Assembly: GCA_026389315.1 (NCBI GenBank)
Contig: JAPLIC010000038.1
Span: forward strand, 1 to 60,422
Direction of reading: 5' to 3'
Length of the DNA stretch: 60,422 nucleotides
Origin: Cyanobacteriota bacterium
Lineage (GTDB): Bacteria; Cyanobacteriota; Cyanobacteriia; PCC-6307; Cyanobiaceae
In this document: positions 25,558 to 36,228 of the stretch, one piece after another
Position numbering within the stretch: position 1 is the stretch's first letter
Layout: the number at the start of each line of letters is the position of its first letter
The notes under the pieces: model-generated
Told to the model about the DNA's origin: nothing
The model's input: the letters and a program-made list of their open reading frames with translations, nothing else
Database searches by the model: none
Made by a program: the position numbers and the translations under genes

Positions 25558-26844
25558 ATGACACGATTTGGCATTTTCTGTCCATCCGCCGTCAGACACC
25601 TCAACCCATGTGCGCTATCGCCCTCGAACTCCAGCGGCGTGGTCACATAGTAATCCTCTTTGGGGTGCCTGATGCTTTGGATAAAGTATCGGGACTTAAC
25701 CTCGCAACCGTGGAAATTGGTACATTTGATTATCCCAAGGGGAGCGTCGATTCTGCCTATCGAACCCTAGGAAAGTTAACAGGGAAGCCAGGACTGAAAT
25801 TTACGATTGATTTTTTTAAGCGAGAAACACAAATGTTTTTTGCGAGGCACCACAAGCGATAAGTCAAGCTAATATTGATGTACTCATCATCGATCAAATT
25901 TCTTAATCAATAGCAACTGTTGCCGATTACCTTGGCTTGCCTTTCGTCACGGTATGCAATGCAATGCTGATCAACCGTGAGCCAGGCGTGCCGCCCTACT
26001 CTACTAATTGGGCTTTTTCAACAACACCTTGGGCTCGTTTGCGTAATCGAATAGGGAACGCATTGGTCGATTTGCTCACCCGCGATTTGCGGCAAGTAAT
26101 TGTTGAGCAGCGCCGCGATTGGAACTTGCCTCCATACCAAAGGCGAGAGGATGCCTATTCGCCGTTAGCCCAGGTGTGTCAACTTCCAGAGGCTTTTGAC
26201 TTTCCTCGTGAACACCTCCCGGCTCATTTTCATTCTATCGGGCGCTTTCAGGATCCATCGGGGACAGAACCGATTACCTTCGAAAATATCAACTTTCCTT
26301 TTGAGCGACTTACTGGCAAACCTCTCATCTATGCCTCCTTGGGCACACTGCAAAACCAGCGCCCAGAAATCTTGAATGTATTGCCAAATCCTGTATGTCA
26401 TTGGATGTGCAGCTTGTTATCTCCCTTGGCAATCCGCAAGCGCAACCAATTGATCTGCCTGGCAATCCCATCATTGTGCCATTTGCGCCCCATCAAAAAC
26501 TAATTGAGCATTCAAAAGTTGTTGTTACCCATGCAGGGATGAACACCGTATTGACTGCCCTTGGTTGTGGTGTGCCGCTTGTGCCAATCCCCATCACCAA
26601 TGAACAACCAGGGATTGCTTCACGGTTGGCACGAACAAAAGCCGGGAAAATGTTGCAACTCAGTAAGCTTAGCGAAACAACACTTCACACAGCGATTTCA
26701 GAAGTTCTTTCTGAATCCAGCTACCGAATTAAAGCTCAACAACTCCAAAAGATCATTCAAGCATCAGGCGGAGTCGAGCGGGTCGCCGATATAATTGAAC
26801 AGGCTGCTCAAACACGACAACCTGTGTTGGCTAAATCCGTTTGA
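25558..26844 (+). pseudogene. Frameshifted UGT-type glycosyltransferase (GT1, CrtX/MGT-like)
   Basis: The pieces of one GT1 enzyme occur in order in changing frames. They are MTRFGIFCPSAVRHLNP at 25558; ALELQRRGHIVILFGVPDA (frame to 25862); QANIDVLIIDQIS then a stop near 25905; VADYLGLPFVTVCNAM through PLIYASLGTLQNQRPEIL (about 25,920-26,400); and LPGNPIIVPFAPHQKLIEHS with VVTHAGMNTVLTALGCGVPL (to 26844). At least four frameshifts and one stop interrupt it. The last block is the nucleotide-sugar-binding C-terminal domain. Zeaxanthin glucosyltransferases (CrtX) are the nearest type by eye. It is clearly inactive as a single protein. Confidence 0.85.
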
Positions 26845-27071
26845 GGGGGCCAACGCCGTACTTGCCGAATCCAACGGACCCCATGGCACATCGATGGTGC
26901 ATCAAGGGCGGCCACAAACGCCTCCCACTGCTCTGGATCCAACTGGAAGCTCTGCCGATCGGCCAGCGTTGCGGCCGCACTGGCCAGGGTGCTCTCCAGC
27001 ACGAAGTCAGTGACGCTGCGGTTCGCTACGGCTGCGGCCCGCTGCAGGGTTTGCTTGGCCCCTGGTGTCAT
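26808..27071 (-). pseudogene. Truncated TacA-type (DUF1778) antitoxin
   Basis: Reading from the ATG at 27071: MTPGAKQTLQRAAAVANRSV then TDFVLESTLASAAATL and LDPEQWEAFVAALDAP. This is the core of DUF1778 ribbon-helix-helix antitoxins (AAxxxxRSVTDFVxxS; a downstream LDxxQWxxFxxALDAP). The usual N-terminal beta strand (RLEARI...) is lacking, and after DAP the sequence loses similarity and ends in unrelated residues. No GNAT toxin gene follows. Its ATG overlaps the stop of the upstream PEP-CTERM-like gene (TGATG at 27069-27073). Confidence 0.6.
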
Positions 27072-27766
27072 CAGAGATTCTGCTGGGTGTGTTTGCCGCG
27101 ACGAACGGCCAGCCGACGCCTCAGGCACCGCGACCAGCCAAAGGCTACCGATGCGCCAATCACGGGCAAGGGGCCAGGCACGGGCACTGGGGCGAAGTAG
27201 GCGTTATCGATCTGGAAGCTATCCACTTGGGTCAAAGGATTGCCGAAAATTACGTTGGAGAAAGGAACAGTGCCGATTACCCCCAAAAAGCCATTGGATC
27301 CGCTGAGCGCAGTGTTGACAGTCAGGGTCTGCAGGCCAGTGCCATCAAAATCACCGGCTAAGCTGAGGCGATTGGAACTTGCGCCGATGAAGTCGGCACC
27401 AAAGGCAATCACGGGTACGGGGAAAACCCAGCTGATGCTATTGGAGGCTGTAGCCGCTGCTCCGGCCTGGACGGCGTTTTCATACCGGCCGACGGTCACA
27501 ATGCCAACGCTGTTGTTATTGAATGAGTTGGGAAGTGTGATCGGACCGGAATTGGTGGAGACGATGCCCGATGCGAGAGTGATCGACTGGGCAGAGGGTA
27601 TGGGCGTACTGAAGGTATCTGTCGAGATGATGTAGTTGAATAGGGCTGACTGCCAGGAGGGCAAATCGGTGTAGACGGTATAGGCCTGAGCAGTGCTGGA
27701 CAGAGTGATCAAGGCTAGTCCAGTGGCGAGAGCGAATCCCGGGGCCTTGATGTTAGCGCTTAACAT
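27071..27766 (-). CDS. Secreted PEP-CTERM-like protein (VPGPLP anchor)
   Basis: 231 aa from ATG at 27766. A signal peptide (APGFALATGLALITLSSTAQA) precedes a mature region rich in Ser, Thr, Asn and Gly: AYTVYTDLPSWQSAL, FGADFIGASSNRLSLAGDFDG and a jelly-roll-like FSNVIFGNPLTQVDSFQIDN. It ends in VPGPLPVIGASVAFGWSRCL plus RRR, the cyanobacterial PEP-CTERM variant (VPxPLPxxGxxxAF, TM, basic tail) sorted by an exosortase. It lies 111 bp downstream of repeat copy A, a duplicate of the leader of the CNBD gene. The last ~10 residues extend beyond the usual anchor end. Confidence 0.8.
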   Translation of the reverse strand: MLSANIKAPGFALATGLALITLSSTAQAYTVYTDLPSWQSALFNYIISTDTFSTPIPSAQSITLASGIVSTNSGPITLPNSFNNNSVGIVTVGRYENAVQAGAAATASNSISWVFPVPVIAFGADFIGASSNRLSLAGDFDGTGLQTLTVNTALSGSNGFLGVIGTVPFSNVIFGNPLTQVDSFQIDNAYFAPVPVPGPLPVIGASVAFGWSRCLRRRLAVRRGKHTQQNL

Positions 27767-27877
27767 AGCGATGATCCTGTGAAGTTGTTGATGTTCATTA
27801 TATTTTATAACGCCATGAAGAAGGTGCAAAGAGATTTGATATTTCTTAATAGTTCTGGGAGATTCCCCATAGCGACC

Positions 27878-28049
27878 CGGCTTCTAGACGAAGGTTTGTC
27901 ATGGCTTAGCGCTTGGATAATGGCAAGCTGACTGAGAGATTTGCAGATAAGTCTAACAAAGTTTCCCTAAAACTTTGGTGGACCGGCGATTTAATCGATT
28001 TTCGCCTGTTCTTTTTCGGATTATGACATTAATATCTTTAACTTAACCA
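27878..28049. repeat. 172-bp duplicated leader, copy A
   Basis: Direct repeat of 29964-30135, same length without net gaps, from CGGCTTCTAGA to ATCTTTAACTTAACCA. Blocks such as ACTGAGAGATTTGCAG and CATTAATATCTTTAACTTAA are identical; the middle is more diverged. Copy A lies upstream of the PEP-CTERM-like gene (minus strand). It also overlaps the 3' end of the short 79-aa frame. Confidence 0.9.
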
Positions 28050-28260
28050 CTCTCAGTCCTACTTCACCAGCACGAGCTTCATCGCCCGCAACGACAGCGC
28101 CGAGCAGGACAAAGTGGTTCCTATTAGGACAAGTGTGACATAACTGGTCATTTAACCGGAACTCCAACAGGTAGACGCCTGGCCCGGTTAACACTGCATC
28201 AGCCACCACGGAGGCAATCGATAGCTCCCCAAGGCGTGAATACAATCCAGGTCGTTCCAC
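28021..28260 (-). CDS. Unrecognised 79-aa protein or gene remnant
   Basis: The GTG at 28260 gives MERPGLYSRLGELSIASVVA, a middle with GPGVYLLEFRLNDQLCHTCP and a basic C-terminus. The stop is inside repeat copy A, so the end of the frame is probably fortuitous. The frame also stays open a little upstream of the GTG. It may be the tail of a degraded gene that lay between the duplicated leader and the CNBD protein gene. No family recognised. Confidence 0.3.
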   Translation of the reverse strand: MERPGLYSRLGELSIASVVADAVLTGPGVYLLEFRLNDQLCHTCPNRNHFVLLGAVVAGDEARAGEVGLRVVKLKILMS

Positions 28261-28311
28261 CCAAGCGCAGGCTGGCCAGCAGCAGCAGCAGCCTGCCTAT
28301 ACACCCCAGCA

Positions 28312-29958
28312 CTAGGGGATCAGCGGGGCTGGGGCAATTGCTTGATCTTTGACGCTCGCAGGATCTTTGCTGATCAGGATCAGACCAGGGTCAGCCTTGT
28401 CCTCTAGAGATTCGAGCAGCAGATCAACTTTGGTCTGCCAGACGAAACTCGTGCAGACTGTGCAGTCTGCGAGGGTAACGATTTGGCTGTCAGTGTCGTA
28501 GTCGATGCACACACACCAGAATTGCTTCAGAACCGCCGTCTCGCTAAATTGAGCATTGGGCAGCGCTACCGCTGGGCCTGCCATCAAGGTATTGATATCA
28601 ATATTGATTATCATCTGGTTCTGGTTTGTTTTGCTGATTGGGGCCATGTGACGCTTCAGGAAATCCTGCTGCTCCTCCTGCTCGTGGTGCTCGGTCGAGT
28701 ATCGGGCAAGCCGGCAATGTATGTCGCTGACATCAATAGCCTCCAGGTAGCTGTTGATCTGCTGGCAAAGGGTTTCGGGTGAGGGCGCCTTAGAGAGCAA
28801 CTCCGTATAGGAAAGTCTCAGGGTGTGTATAATGCCATCAGTATCGGTCTGCTTCATTCCCAGTTGGCGTAGCGCTAAGGCCACGGTGCTGATGCTGTTG
28901 AGATTGGTGGTGGAATCGCGAAAAATTGAGCCAACATCGTCGTCGCCAATCAACATGTACTCAGTCATATCAGCTTGTATGGCATTGCTTTCCAAACTGT
29001 CGAGTACCGAGGTCAGAGCGTTCTTAGTGGTGAATCGCAGCAGTCCCCGGGAGCGATTGGAGCTACTGTCGCGTTGCGCCATGGCGCTATAGAGTCTATC
29101 AATCGTTGTCAGCCAAAGCTTTCCATACTTTTTAGGGTGAACATCCACCATGTGGATCAAGCCACTGCTGGGGTTGAATTTGGCAATCAGCGCAAAGTGA
29201 CCACCATTGTTGTTTGGGATGTTGCGTGCAAGACCGACGCCGAAGTTGGCTACAAGAATGTCATTGTTGCCACCTTCCTGCTCGGATTCTTGGAGAGCTT
29301 TTATTAGATGTTGCGGTGATACGATGTGCTCATCGAAGTAGTAACATTGTACATTTACCTTATTTTTGAGTTCATTCTGATGAATATACGTACATGCAAC
29401 ATTATAAACCTCGCCGAGGGTCATGCCGTCGTTGACCACATAGGCACTGGGTAGTTTGCACTTCAAGAACAGGTCGTCGACATGGGTCGAAAAGCCAAGT
29501 GCTGTCAGCGCAAAGGCAACAGCCGTGATGTTGCAGCAATTGATCGGCTGCTGAAAGTCGTGCATATGTACGTTAACCAGATCGCCAATGAATATCAGCC
29601 GTTTCGCCTCCTCACGTATTTCCTCGGGAAGAAGCTCCCACTGAGACTTGTCTAACTTCAATAGTTTCGTGTTGGGTGCGGCGATCGCCTGTAGATCGGT
29701 TTGCAGTTCGGGTAGGACTAACTGTTCTTCAAAAAAGAAATCGTGGGCTCCAAGTCGAGCAATCTCTTCGCCACTTCGGGAAATGACTACTTCTCCTTCA
29801 AGGATAATATAGAAGCCATCGGCTGGCAGATCTCCCCCCGACGGCAAAAGCAATGGCTTAAGATGATCCCGCATACCTGTAATACTTGCAAAGTCGGGCA
29901 GCCTGTTGGACAGGATGTCCCACTCGGTCGACGTGAGAACAGCAGTCTCAGAATTCAT
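28312..29958 (-). CDS. Cyclic-nucleotide-binding domain + tandem phytochelatin-synthase-like domains
   Basis: 548 aa from ATG at 29958; an in-frame ATG at 30081 would place the N-terminus inside the repeated leader. Residues ~30-115 form a CNBD-type fold (FYIILEGEVVISRSGEEIARLG). Residues ~133-310 are a papain-like phytochelatin-synthase domain: Cys141/142 in INCCNIT, His254 in NNGGHFALIAKF, Asp272 in MVDVHPKKYGKLW, and RGLLRF at the end. Residues ~335-530 repeat this fold: NSISTVALALRQLG, QFWCVCIDYD and TLADCTVCTSF align with it, but the Cys becomes Leu/Asn, the His becomes Phe480, and only Asp498 is kept. A gamma-Glu-Cys peptidase/transpeptidase under ligand control is inferred; PCS proteins of bacteria often only hydrolyse glutathione. 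No signal peptide. Confidence 0.75.
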   Translation of the reverse strand: MNSETAVLTSTEWDILSNRLPDFASITGMRDHLKPLLLPSGGDLPADGFYIILEGEVVISRSGEEIARLGAHDFFFEEQLVLPELQTDLQAIAAPNTKLLKLDKSQWELLPEEIREEAKRLIFIGDLVNVHMHDFQQPINCCNITAVAFALTALGFSTHVDDLFLKCKLPSAYVVNDGMTLGEVYNVACTYIHQNELKNKVNVQCYYFDEHIVSPQHLIKALQESEQEGGNNDILVANFGVGLARNIPNNNGGHFALIAKFNPSSGLIHMVDVHPKKYGKLWLTTIDRLYSAMAQRDSSSNRSRGLLRFTTKNALTSVLDSLESNAIQADMTEYMLIGDDDVGSIFRDSTTNLNSISTVALALRQLGMKQTDTDGIIHTLRLSYTELLSKAPSPETLCQQINSYLEAIDVSDIHCRLARYSTEHHEQEEQQDFLKRHMAPISKTNQNQMIINIDINTLMAGPAVALPNAQFSETAVLKQFWCVCIDYDTDSQIVTLADCTVCTSFVWQTKVDLLLESLEDKADPGLILISKDPASVKDQAIAPAPLIP

Positions 29959-29963
29959 TGTTG

Positions 29964-30135
29964 CGGCTTCTAGAAGAAGGTTTGTCTTGGCTTTGCTATT
30001 CGATAATAGCAAGCTTACTGAGAGATTTGCAGGCAAGTCTTGCCAAAGCTTCTCAAAATTGGCGCCGGCCCGGCGTTTCAATCAATCTTTGCCCCTTCTT
30101 TCCGGATTATGCCATTAATATCTTTAACTTAACCA
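29964..30135. repeat. 172-bp duplicated leader, copy B
   Basis: Pairs with copy A at 27878-28049. On the minus strand it ends 5 nt before the ATG of the CNBD/phytochelatin-synthase-like gene, so it is that gene's promoter and 5' leader. A CTTCTAGAAG palindrome next to the start codon is perfect here and has one mismatch in copy A. Confidence 0.9.
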
Positions 30136-30379
30136 TAGTAAAATAGCCCCAAAAGTTTCTCTGCTGTGCCACCCCGCGTTCGCAGCCTGCCACTCGAGGA
30201 AGGTCATTAGCCACCGTCCTCAAGCCCCACACCTACGCCCTTGGCAGCTGAGTCTCAGCGACGCCTTGCCGAGGCGCCCCCATCCAGCCAGCGGGGGGCG
30301 AGTGGTCAAACTACCCTCCTGGCCTGCCCCAGCCTCCCCCATCCGCCATGATTGCCTTCTCCCCTAACCCCCAGCCGTC

Positions 30380-30994
30380 GTGAGCGTTTCTGATCGCATC
30401 GGCGAGATCCACCGCGTTACTGGTGAAACCGATGTGCGGGTGGCCCTCAACCTTGATGGCAGCGGCCGCTGCCAGGTGGCCACCGGCGTGCCTTTCCTGG
30501 ATCACATGTTGCACCAGCTCGCCAGCCACGGGCTGCTCGACCTGGAGATCAGTGCCAGCGGCGACACCCACATCGATGACCACCACAGCAACGAGGATGT
30601 GGGCATCGCCGTTGGCCAGGCCCTGGCCCAGGCCCTCGGCGATCGCCGTGGCATCCAGCGCTTCGGCCATTTCGTGGCGCCCCTCGATGAGGCGCTGGTG
30701 CAGGTGGCCCTGGATTGCTCCGGCCGGCCCCACCTCTCCTACGGCCTGATCATTCCAGCCCAGAGGATCGGCAGCTACGACACCGAACTGGTCAAGGAAT
30801 TCTTTGTGGCCGTGGTCAACAACAGCGGCCTCACCCTGCACATCCGCCAGCTCGCTGGTGTTAATTCCCACCACATTGTCGAGGCCTGCTTCAAGGCCTT
30901 TGCCCGCGCCCTGCGCTTGGCGGTGGAGATCGATCCACGCCGCGCAGGCTCGGTGCCCAGCAGCAAGGGGGTGTTGGAGCGGGCAGGGGCTTAA
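30380..30994 (+). CDS. hisB: Imidazoleglycerol-phosphate dehydratase
   Basis: 204 aa from GTG at 30380. The enzyme removes water from IGP in histidine biosynthesis. Manganese-binding motifs are seen: [13 protein letters not shown] and [14 protein letters not shown] in the first half, [16 protein letters not shown] in the second half, plus [14 protein letters not shown] between. It is a monofunctional cyanobacterial HisB. It marks the return to core sequence after the accessory island. The preceding 244 bp have no gene. Confidence 0.97.
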   Translation: MSVSDRIGEIHRVTGETDVRVALNLDGSGRCQVATGVPFLDHMLHQLASHGLLDLEISASGDTHIDDHHSNEDVGIAVGQALAQALGDRRGIQRFGHFVAPLDEALVQVALDCSGRPHLSYGLIIPAQRIGSYDTELVKEFFVAVVNNSGLTLHIRQLAGVNSHHIVEACFKAFARALRLAVEIDPRRAGSVPSSKGVLERAGA

Positions 30995-31084
30995 CCCTTG
31001 TCTCCGCGCCCAGCCGGGCTGTGGCATCAAGGTGCCACAAGCCCAAACGCGCCAGCCCAAACGAGCCAGCTCAAGCGAGCCACT

Positions 31085-32848
<1,764 letters not shown>

Positions 32849-33452
32849 TGCCGTAAATAGTTGTTCAGAAAAGGCAGGCGTGTGGATTGCAAGAAGTGTT
32901 TGGATGGTATGAGCCCTGAATAAGGCTTCAGTTCATGATCAGCCGGTATTCCTTAGCCAGCTCTTAACCGAAAGCCAGAGGCAGCTAGCCAGCTGACCAG
33001 GAATGAACTGACAAAAACCCGATGGACCAAGAGTCCATTTCCATCCAGCTACCGCAGCTTGTTCCGAATCGCCCACAACCTTGACCATATCACGAGGGCG
33101 GTCAAAATTTGTCAAATATGCTTGATTCTGGCATGGTTATGAGTATGGTTGCTTAATGAGATAGGAACGCAACAGTGGGTCATCGCTATCCGCCGCTGAA
33201 CACCCTGCCCAGAATGGGCTTTGAGGGCTGGGGATTTTGACTCAGCTACTGCAGCAAGCTGCTCTTACAACCGTGATTTAACGCCATTTCTAGAATCGCT
33301 TCAGGTGTCCTGTGCCCTTGACACCTGGCGACCCTTCCCCATGTTTATTGCCAAATGATGCCATCGCCATGTTCGAGCTGGCTTTTAGGTTGCCTGCCTG
33401 TTTGTTAATCCAAGGTACGGTCAGCCACCTCACAGCCCATACCAGCGAACTC
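32849..33452. other. 604-bp intergenic region, no gene recognised
   Basis: Lies between the haloperoxidase start and the end of the DUF1254 remnant, both minus strand. It should hold the haloperoxidase promoter. Short frames have no coding character. Composition is less GC-rich than the flanking core. Confidence 0.5.
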
Positions 33453-34964
33453 TTAAGGCTGCAATTCAATTTCCCCTGGCCGCCAGGTTTTATTGAACCA
33501 CGGTTCCAGCGGTCCATAGAGCCGCAGAATCATGAACCAGCCCTTGCCGGGAATCGTCTGCACCCAGTTCTTTTCAAAGCCAGCCGGGGCCTTGGGGCCA
33601 AACCACACATCCACCGATCCATCGGCATTGGTTTTGATGCCCTTGTTCTGGCTGCTGACACTGGGCGCTTTCTGGTCGGTCTGCAGCATCGAGCGGGTCT
33701 GGTTGTCATACACAATCACCGACCAGAAATCCTTCACCGGGATGTTGGGGGGTAGGCGCAGCCGGTAGGTTTTGCCGCCGTCGAAGGGGTTGCCCTTCGC
33801 ATCCAGGGATGCTCAAGGGTACTGGGAACCCTGGCCCACCATCTTCTCCTCCATCGCCGGCGTCACGCCGGTGGCGAAGTAGTAGAAGAACGCCGCTCCA
33901 TCCAGGTTGGCCACACCTGGGGAAACTTCAAACTTGTAACCCCCAAAGAACGGCAGACGCCAATTGCTGTTGGGGTAGAAGAACGCCTCGCGTTCGCGAA
34001 TCTTGAACGCCAGGGTTCGTGCCGTCACCGCACCGATATTGGCGGCATCGCTGAGAATCTTCTGCATGCGTTCGTCCGGGTTGAAGGGCTTGCCTTTGAC
34101 GATGCCGATCGAGGCGAACAGGCCCAAAGTGGTGGGGTCCGAGCCGCTGGCAGGTTCCTCCTGGATCACCTGGTTCAGTAGGTTCCAGAAGGAATAATCA
34201 CCCGGGGCGACAAAGTTGGCCGGCACGCCAGAGGCATTGACAAACTTGATTGCCGGTGGGTTGGCTGCCTCATAGAGTTGGTAAATCTTGAGGTTCTTCT
34301 TGACTGATTCCACCCCTGGTTTGGGGGAACCGTCCACAAGGAAGGAGCGGAAGGGCATCCAGTTGCCGTAGGTTTTGGGACGAACGATGAAGTAACCCTT
34401 GGGAATCTCTCCCGTGTAGCCGGGCGGCAAGATCAGGTATTTGCCGCCCTGACCTTTATCGGGTCCAGTGATACCGATATCAGACACCCAGCGATACCAG
34501 AAGTCATCGATGGCCCCCAGCACCTTGGGGGGGATTTCCACCACCAACGGCCCTTTCTTGGTATCCAGCCAGATGAAGCTGTAAACCGTGTTGTCGTTAG
34601 CCGTGAGTTCCACGGTCTTGGGATCCACCAGGGTCTCCCAGATCACATTGGTGCTGTTAACGGGGCCGAATTTGCGCAGGGAATCGCGCATGCCGGCCTG
34701 GTTGACAATCGGGATGGCCAGTAGATAGGCCTGCAGAGCCCTGGAGCGATCAAGGTTGTCGTAGATCTTCTCGATGGTATCCGGCTTGGGGAAGCCATCG
34801 ATCAGGTTCAAGGTGCCGATTGAGGTTTCCAGCCTGTCGGGGGTGGCTACTCCCGGTGCGATCGGCGTGGTCATCTTGAAGGGCTGGGCCGATGCAGTTG
34901 CGGTCAGATTTGCCACCAGGGCGGCTGCCGCGATGGGGGCACGAAGTTGGCGAAAGGACTTCAT
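33453..34964 (-). pseudogene. DUF1254/DUF1214 family protein interrupted by in-frame TGA
   Basis: Signal peptide (QLRAPIAAAALVANLTATASA), then the DUF1254 domain with FGPVNSTNVIWETLVDP, YSFIWLDTKKGPLVVEIPP and DFWYRWVSDIG. The frame stops at 33813-33815 after GQGSQYP, but continues in the same frame into the DUF1214 domain: NPFDGGKTYRLRLP, VKDFWSVIVYDNQTRSMLQT, NWVQTIPGKGWFMILRLYGP and EPWFNKTWRPGEI. The TGA falls where relatives usually have Trp, so a single TGG-to-TGA change explains it. The full span is 503 codons including the TGA. Function of the family is unknown; its members are exported. Confidence 0.9.
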
Positions 34965-35158
34965 TGTTAAGGCTCCACAATCTCAAGTATCGGAAAGCCC
35001 CCTTGGGGGATTTTTGGCGGTGTGGTTAGCGAGTGCCATCGGGGCCAGCTGCCCCAGGGAGCATGGCTGATCGCTTACCGCCCATGGGGTGCCCCGTTGG
35101 GGTCCATGGACGGTGGCCTTTGGCAACCGCCTAAATTACCAATCCCCGCCCGTGGCCG

Positions 35159-35500
35159 ATGCATGCCCTGTCCCTGGGCACCTGGTGGATCCACGTCACC
35201 TCGGTGCTGGAGTGGATCCTGGCGATCATTGCTGTGGAGTCCTTCGGCCGCCGTCGCCAGGAAACGGGCTGGCGCTGGCTGGCCCTGGCCATGCTGCCCG
35301 CCCTGGTCAGCGCCATGGCGGCCTGCACCTGGCATCTCTTTGACAACAGCAGCGCCCTCAAGGGGCTGGTGGTCTTTCAGGCCGGCCTGACCGCCCTGGG
35401 CAACCTGGCCCTGGCGGCGGCCGCCTACAACCTGCTGCGCCTGCAACGGCGCCCGACGGCCAGCGGCGTCTCCAGCGCAATCTCCAGCGATGTCTCCTGA
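35159..35500 (+). CDS. DUF2499 membrane protein (Ycf49-like)
   Basis: 113 aa with three TM helices: WWIHVTSVLEWILAIIAVES, a second around LALAMLPALVSAMAACTWHLF, and LVVFQAGLTALGNLALAAAAY. The start MHALSLGTWWIHVTSVLEW is the family signature. It overlaps the following DUF3593 gene by 11 bp; the two families travel together in cyanobacteria and plastid-containing eukaryotes, suggesting a joint, still unknown, thylakoid function. Confidence 0.85.
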   Translation: MHALSLGTWWIHVTSVLEWILAIIAVESFGRRRQETGWRWLALAMLPALVSAMAACTWHLFDNSSALKGLVVFQAGLTALGNLALAAAAYNLLRLQRRPTASGVSSAISSDVS

Positions 35501-35876
35501 AATTCCCCGCCTGTTCATCTGGCTGGAGGCCGTGGATCCAGCTCCCTTTTTTGTGCTTTCCCTGGTTCCTTATCTCGCCTTTCTTTACTGGGCGGCCAAG
35601 GTGCGGGGCTTTCCCCGGCTCGCCCTCCAGGGCTTCCGCATGACCCTGGTCTTCGTGGCCGTCACCATCGCCGCGGCCATCGTCGCCCAGGTGCGCTACG
35701 GCAAGTTGCTGGCCGATGTCGATGGCCTCCACGGCGGCGCCGAGGCCTTCTTGACCCTCAGCAATTTGCTGGTGGTGCTGGGCTTCATCCAGTGGCGCCC
35801 TGGTGAACAAGTCTTACGGCCGGGCCCCCAGGGACCCTGTCCCCCGGAAGATGGGATGCCGGCTTCTGAATCATGA
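35490..35876 (+). CDS. DUF3593 membrane protein
   Basis: 128 aa. Three TM helices: PFFVLSLVPYLAFLYWAAK, MTLVFVAVTIAAAIVAQV and FLTLSNLLVVLGFIQW. The pattern WLEAVDPAPFFVLSLVPYLAFLYW is typical. It begins inside the DUF2499 gene and its stop overlaps the psaK start by 4 nt, so DUF2499-DUF3593-psaK form one operon. A photosynthetic membrane role is suggested by that context only. Confidence 0.85.
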   Translation: MSPEIPRLFIWLEAVDPAPFFVLSLVPYLAFLYWAAKVRGFPRLALQGFRMTLVFVAVTIAAAIVAQVRYGKLLADVDGLHGGAEAFLTLSNLLVVLGFIQWRPGEQVLRPGPQGPCPPEDGMPASES

Positions 35877-36130
35877 TCACCCCCCTTCTGGCCCTGGCTC
35901 CCGCCACCATCTCCTGGTCCCCCAAGGTGGCCCTGGTGATGATCGTCGCCAACATCATTGCCATTGCCATCGGCAAGGCCACCATCAAGCAACCCAACGT
36001 GGGTCTGCAGCTGCCCAGCTCCTCCCTGTTCGGCGGCCTCAGCCACGGCGCCATGCTCGGCACCATCAGCCTGGGTCACATCCTTGGCATGGGTGCCATC
36101 CAGGGCCTCGCCTCCCGCGGCGTGCTCTGA
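35873..36130 (+). CDS. psaK: Photosystem I subunit X (PsaK)
   Basis: 85 aa. Two TM helices typical of PsaK: ISWSPKVALVMIVANIIAIAIG and GAMLGTISLGHILGMGAIQGL, joined by a loop with KATIKQPNVG. PsaK sits at the edge of PSI and helps antenna association. It overlaps the DUF3593 stop by 4 nt and is followed by a strong terminator 20 bp downstream, so it ends the operon. Confidence 0.95.
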   Translation: MITPLLALAPATISWSPKVALVMIVANIIAIAIGKATIKQPNVGLQLPSSSLFGGLSHGAMLGTISLGHILGMGAIQGLASRGVL

Positions 36131-36149
36131 AAACGCCAGGGCCATCGCT

Positions 36150-36181
36150 AAAAAAGCCGGGCCCTTGGGCCCGGCTTTTTG
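36150..36181 (+). terminator. Intrinsic terminator after psaK (likely bidirectional)
   Basis: GC-rich stem GCCGGGCCC-TT-GGGCCCGGC at 36156-36175, flanked by an A-run on the left and TTTTT on the right. It therefore serves psaK on the plus strand and could also stop transcripts of the convergent dxs gene. Confidence 0.93.
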
Positions 36182-36228
36182 ATGGGAATGCCGACCACCA
36201 CCGGCAAGGCTTCGAGACAATCAAGAAT

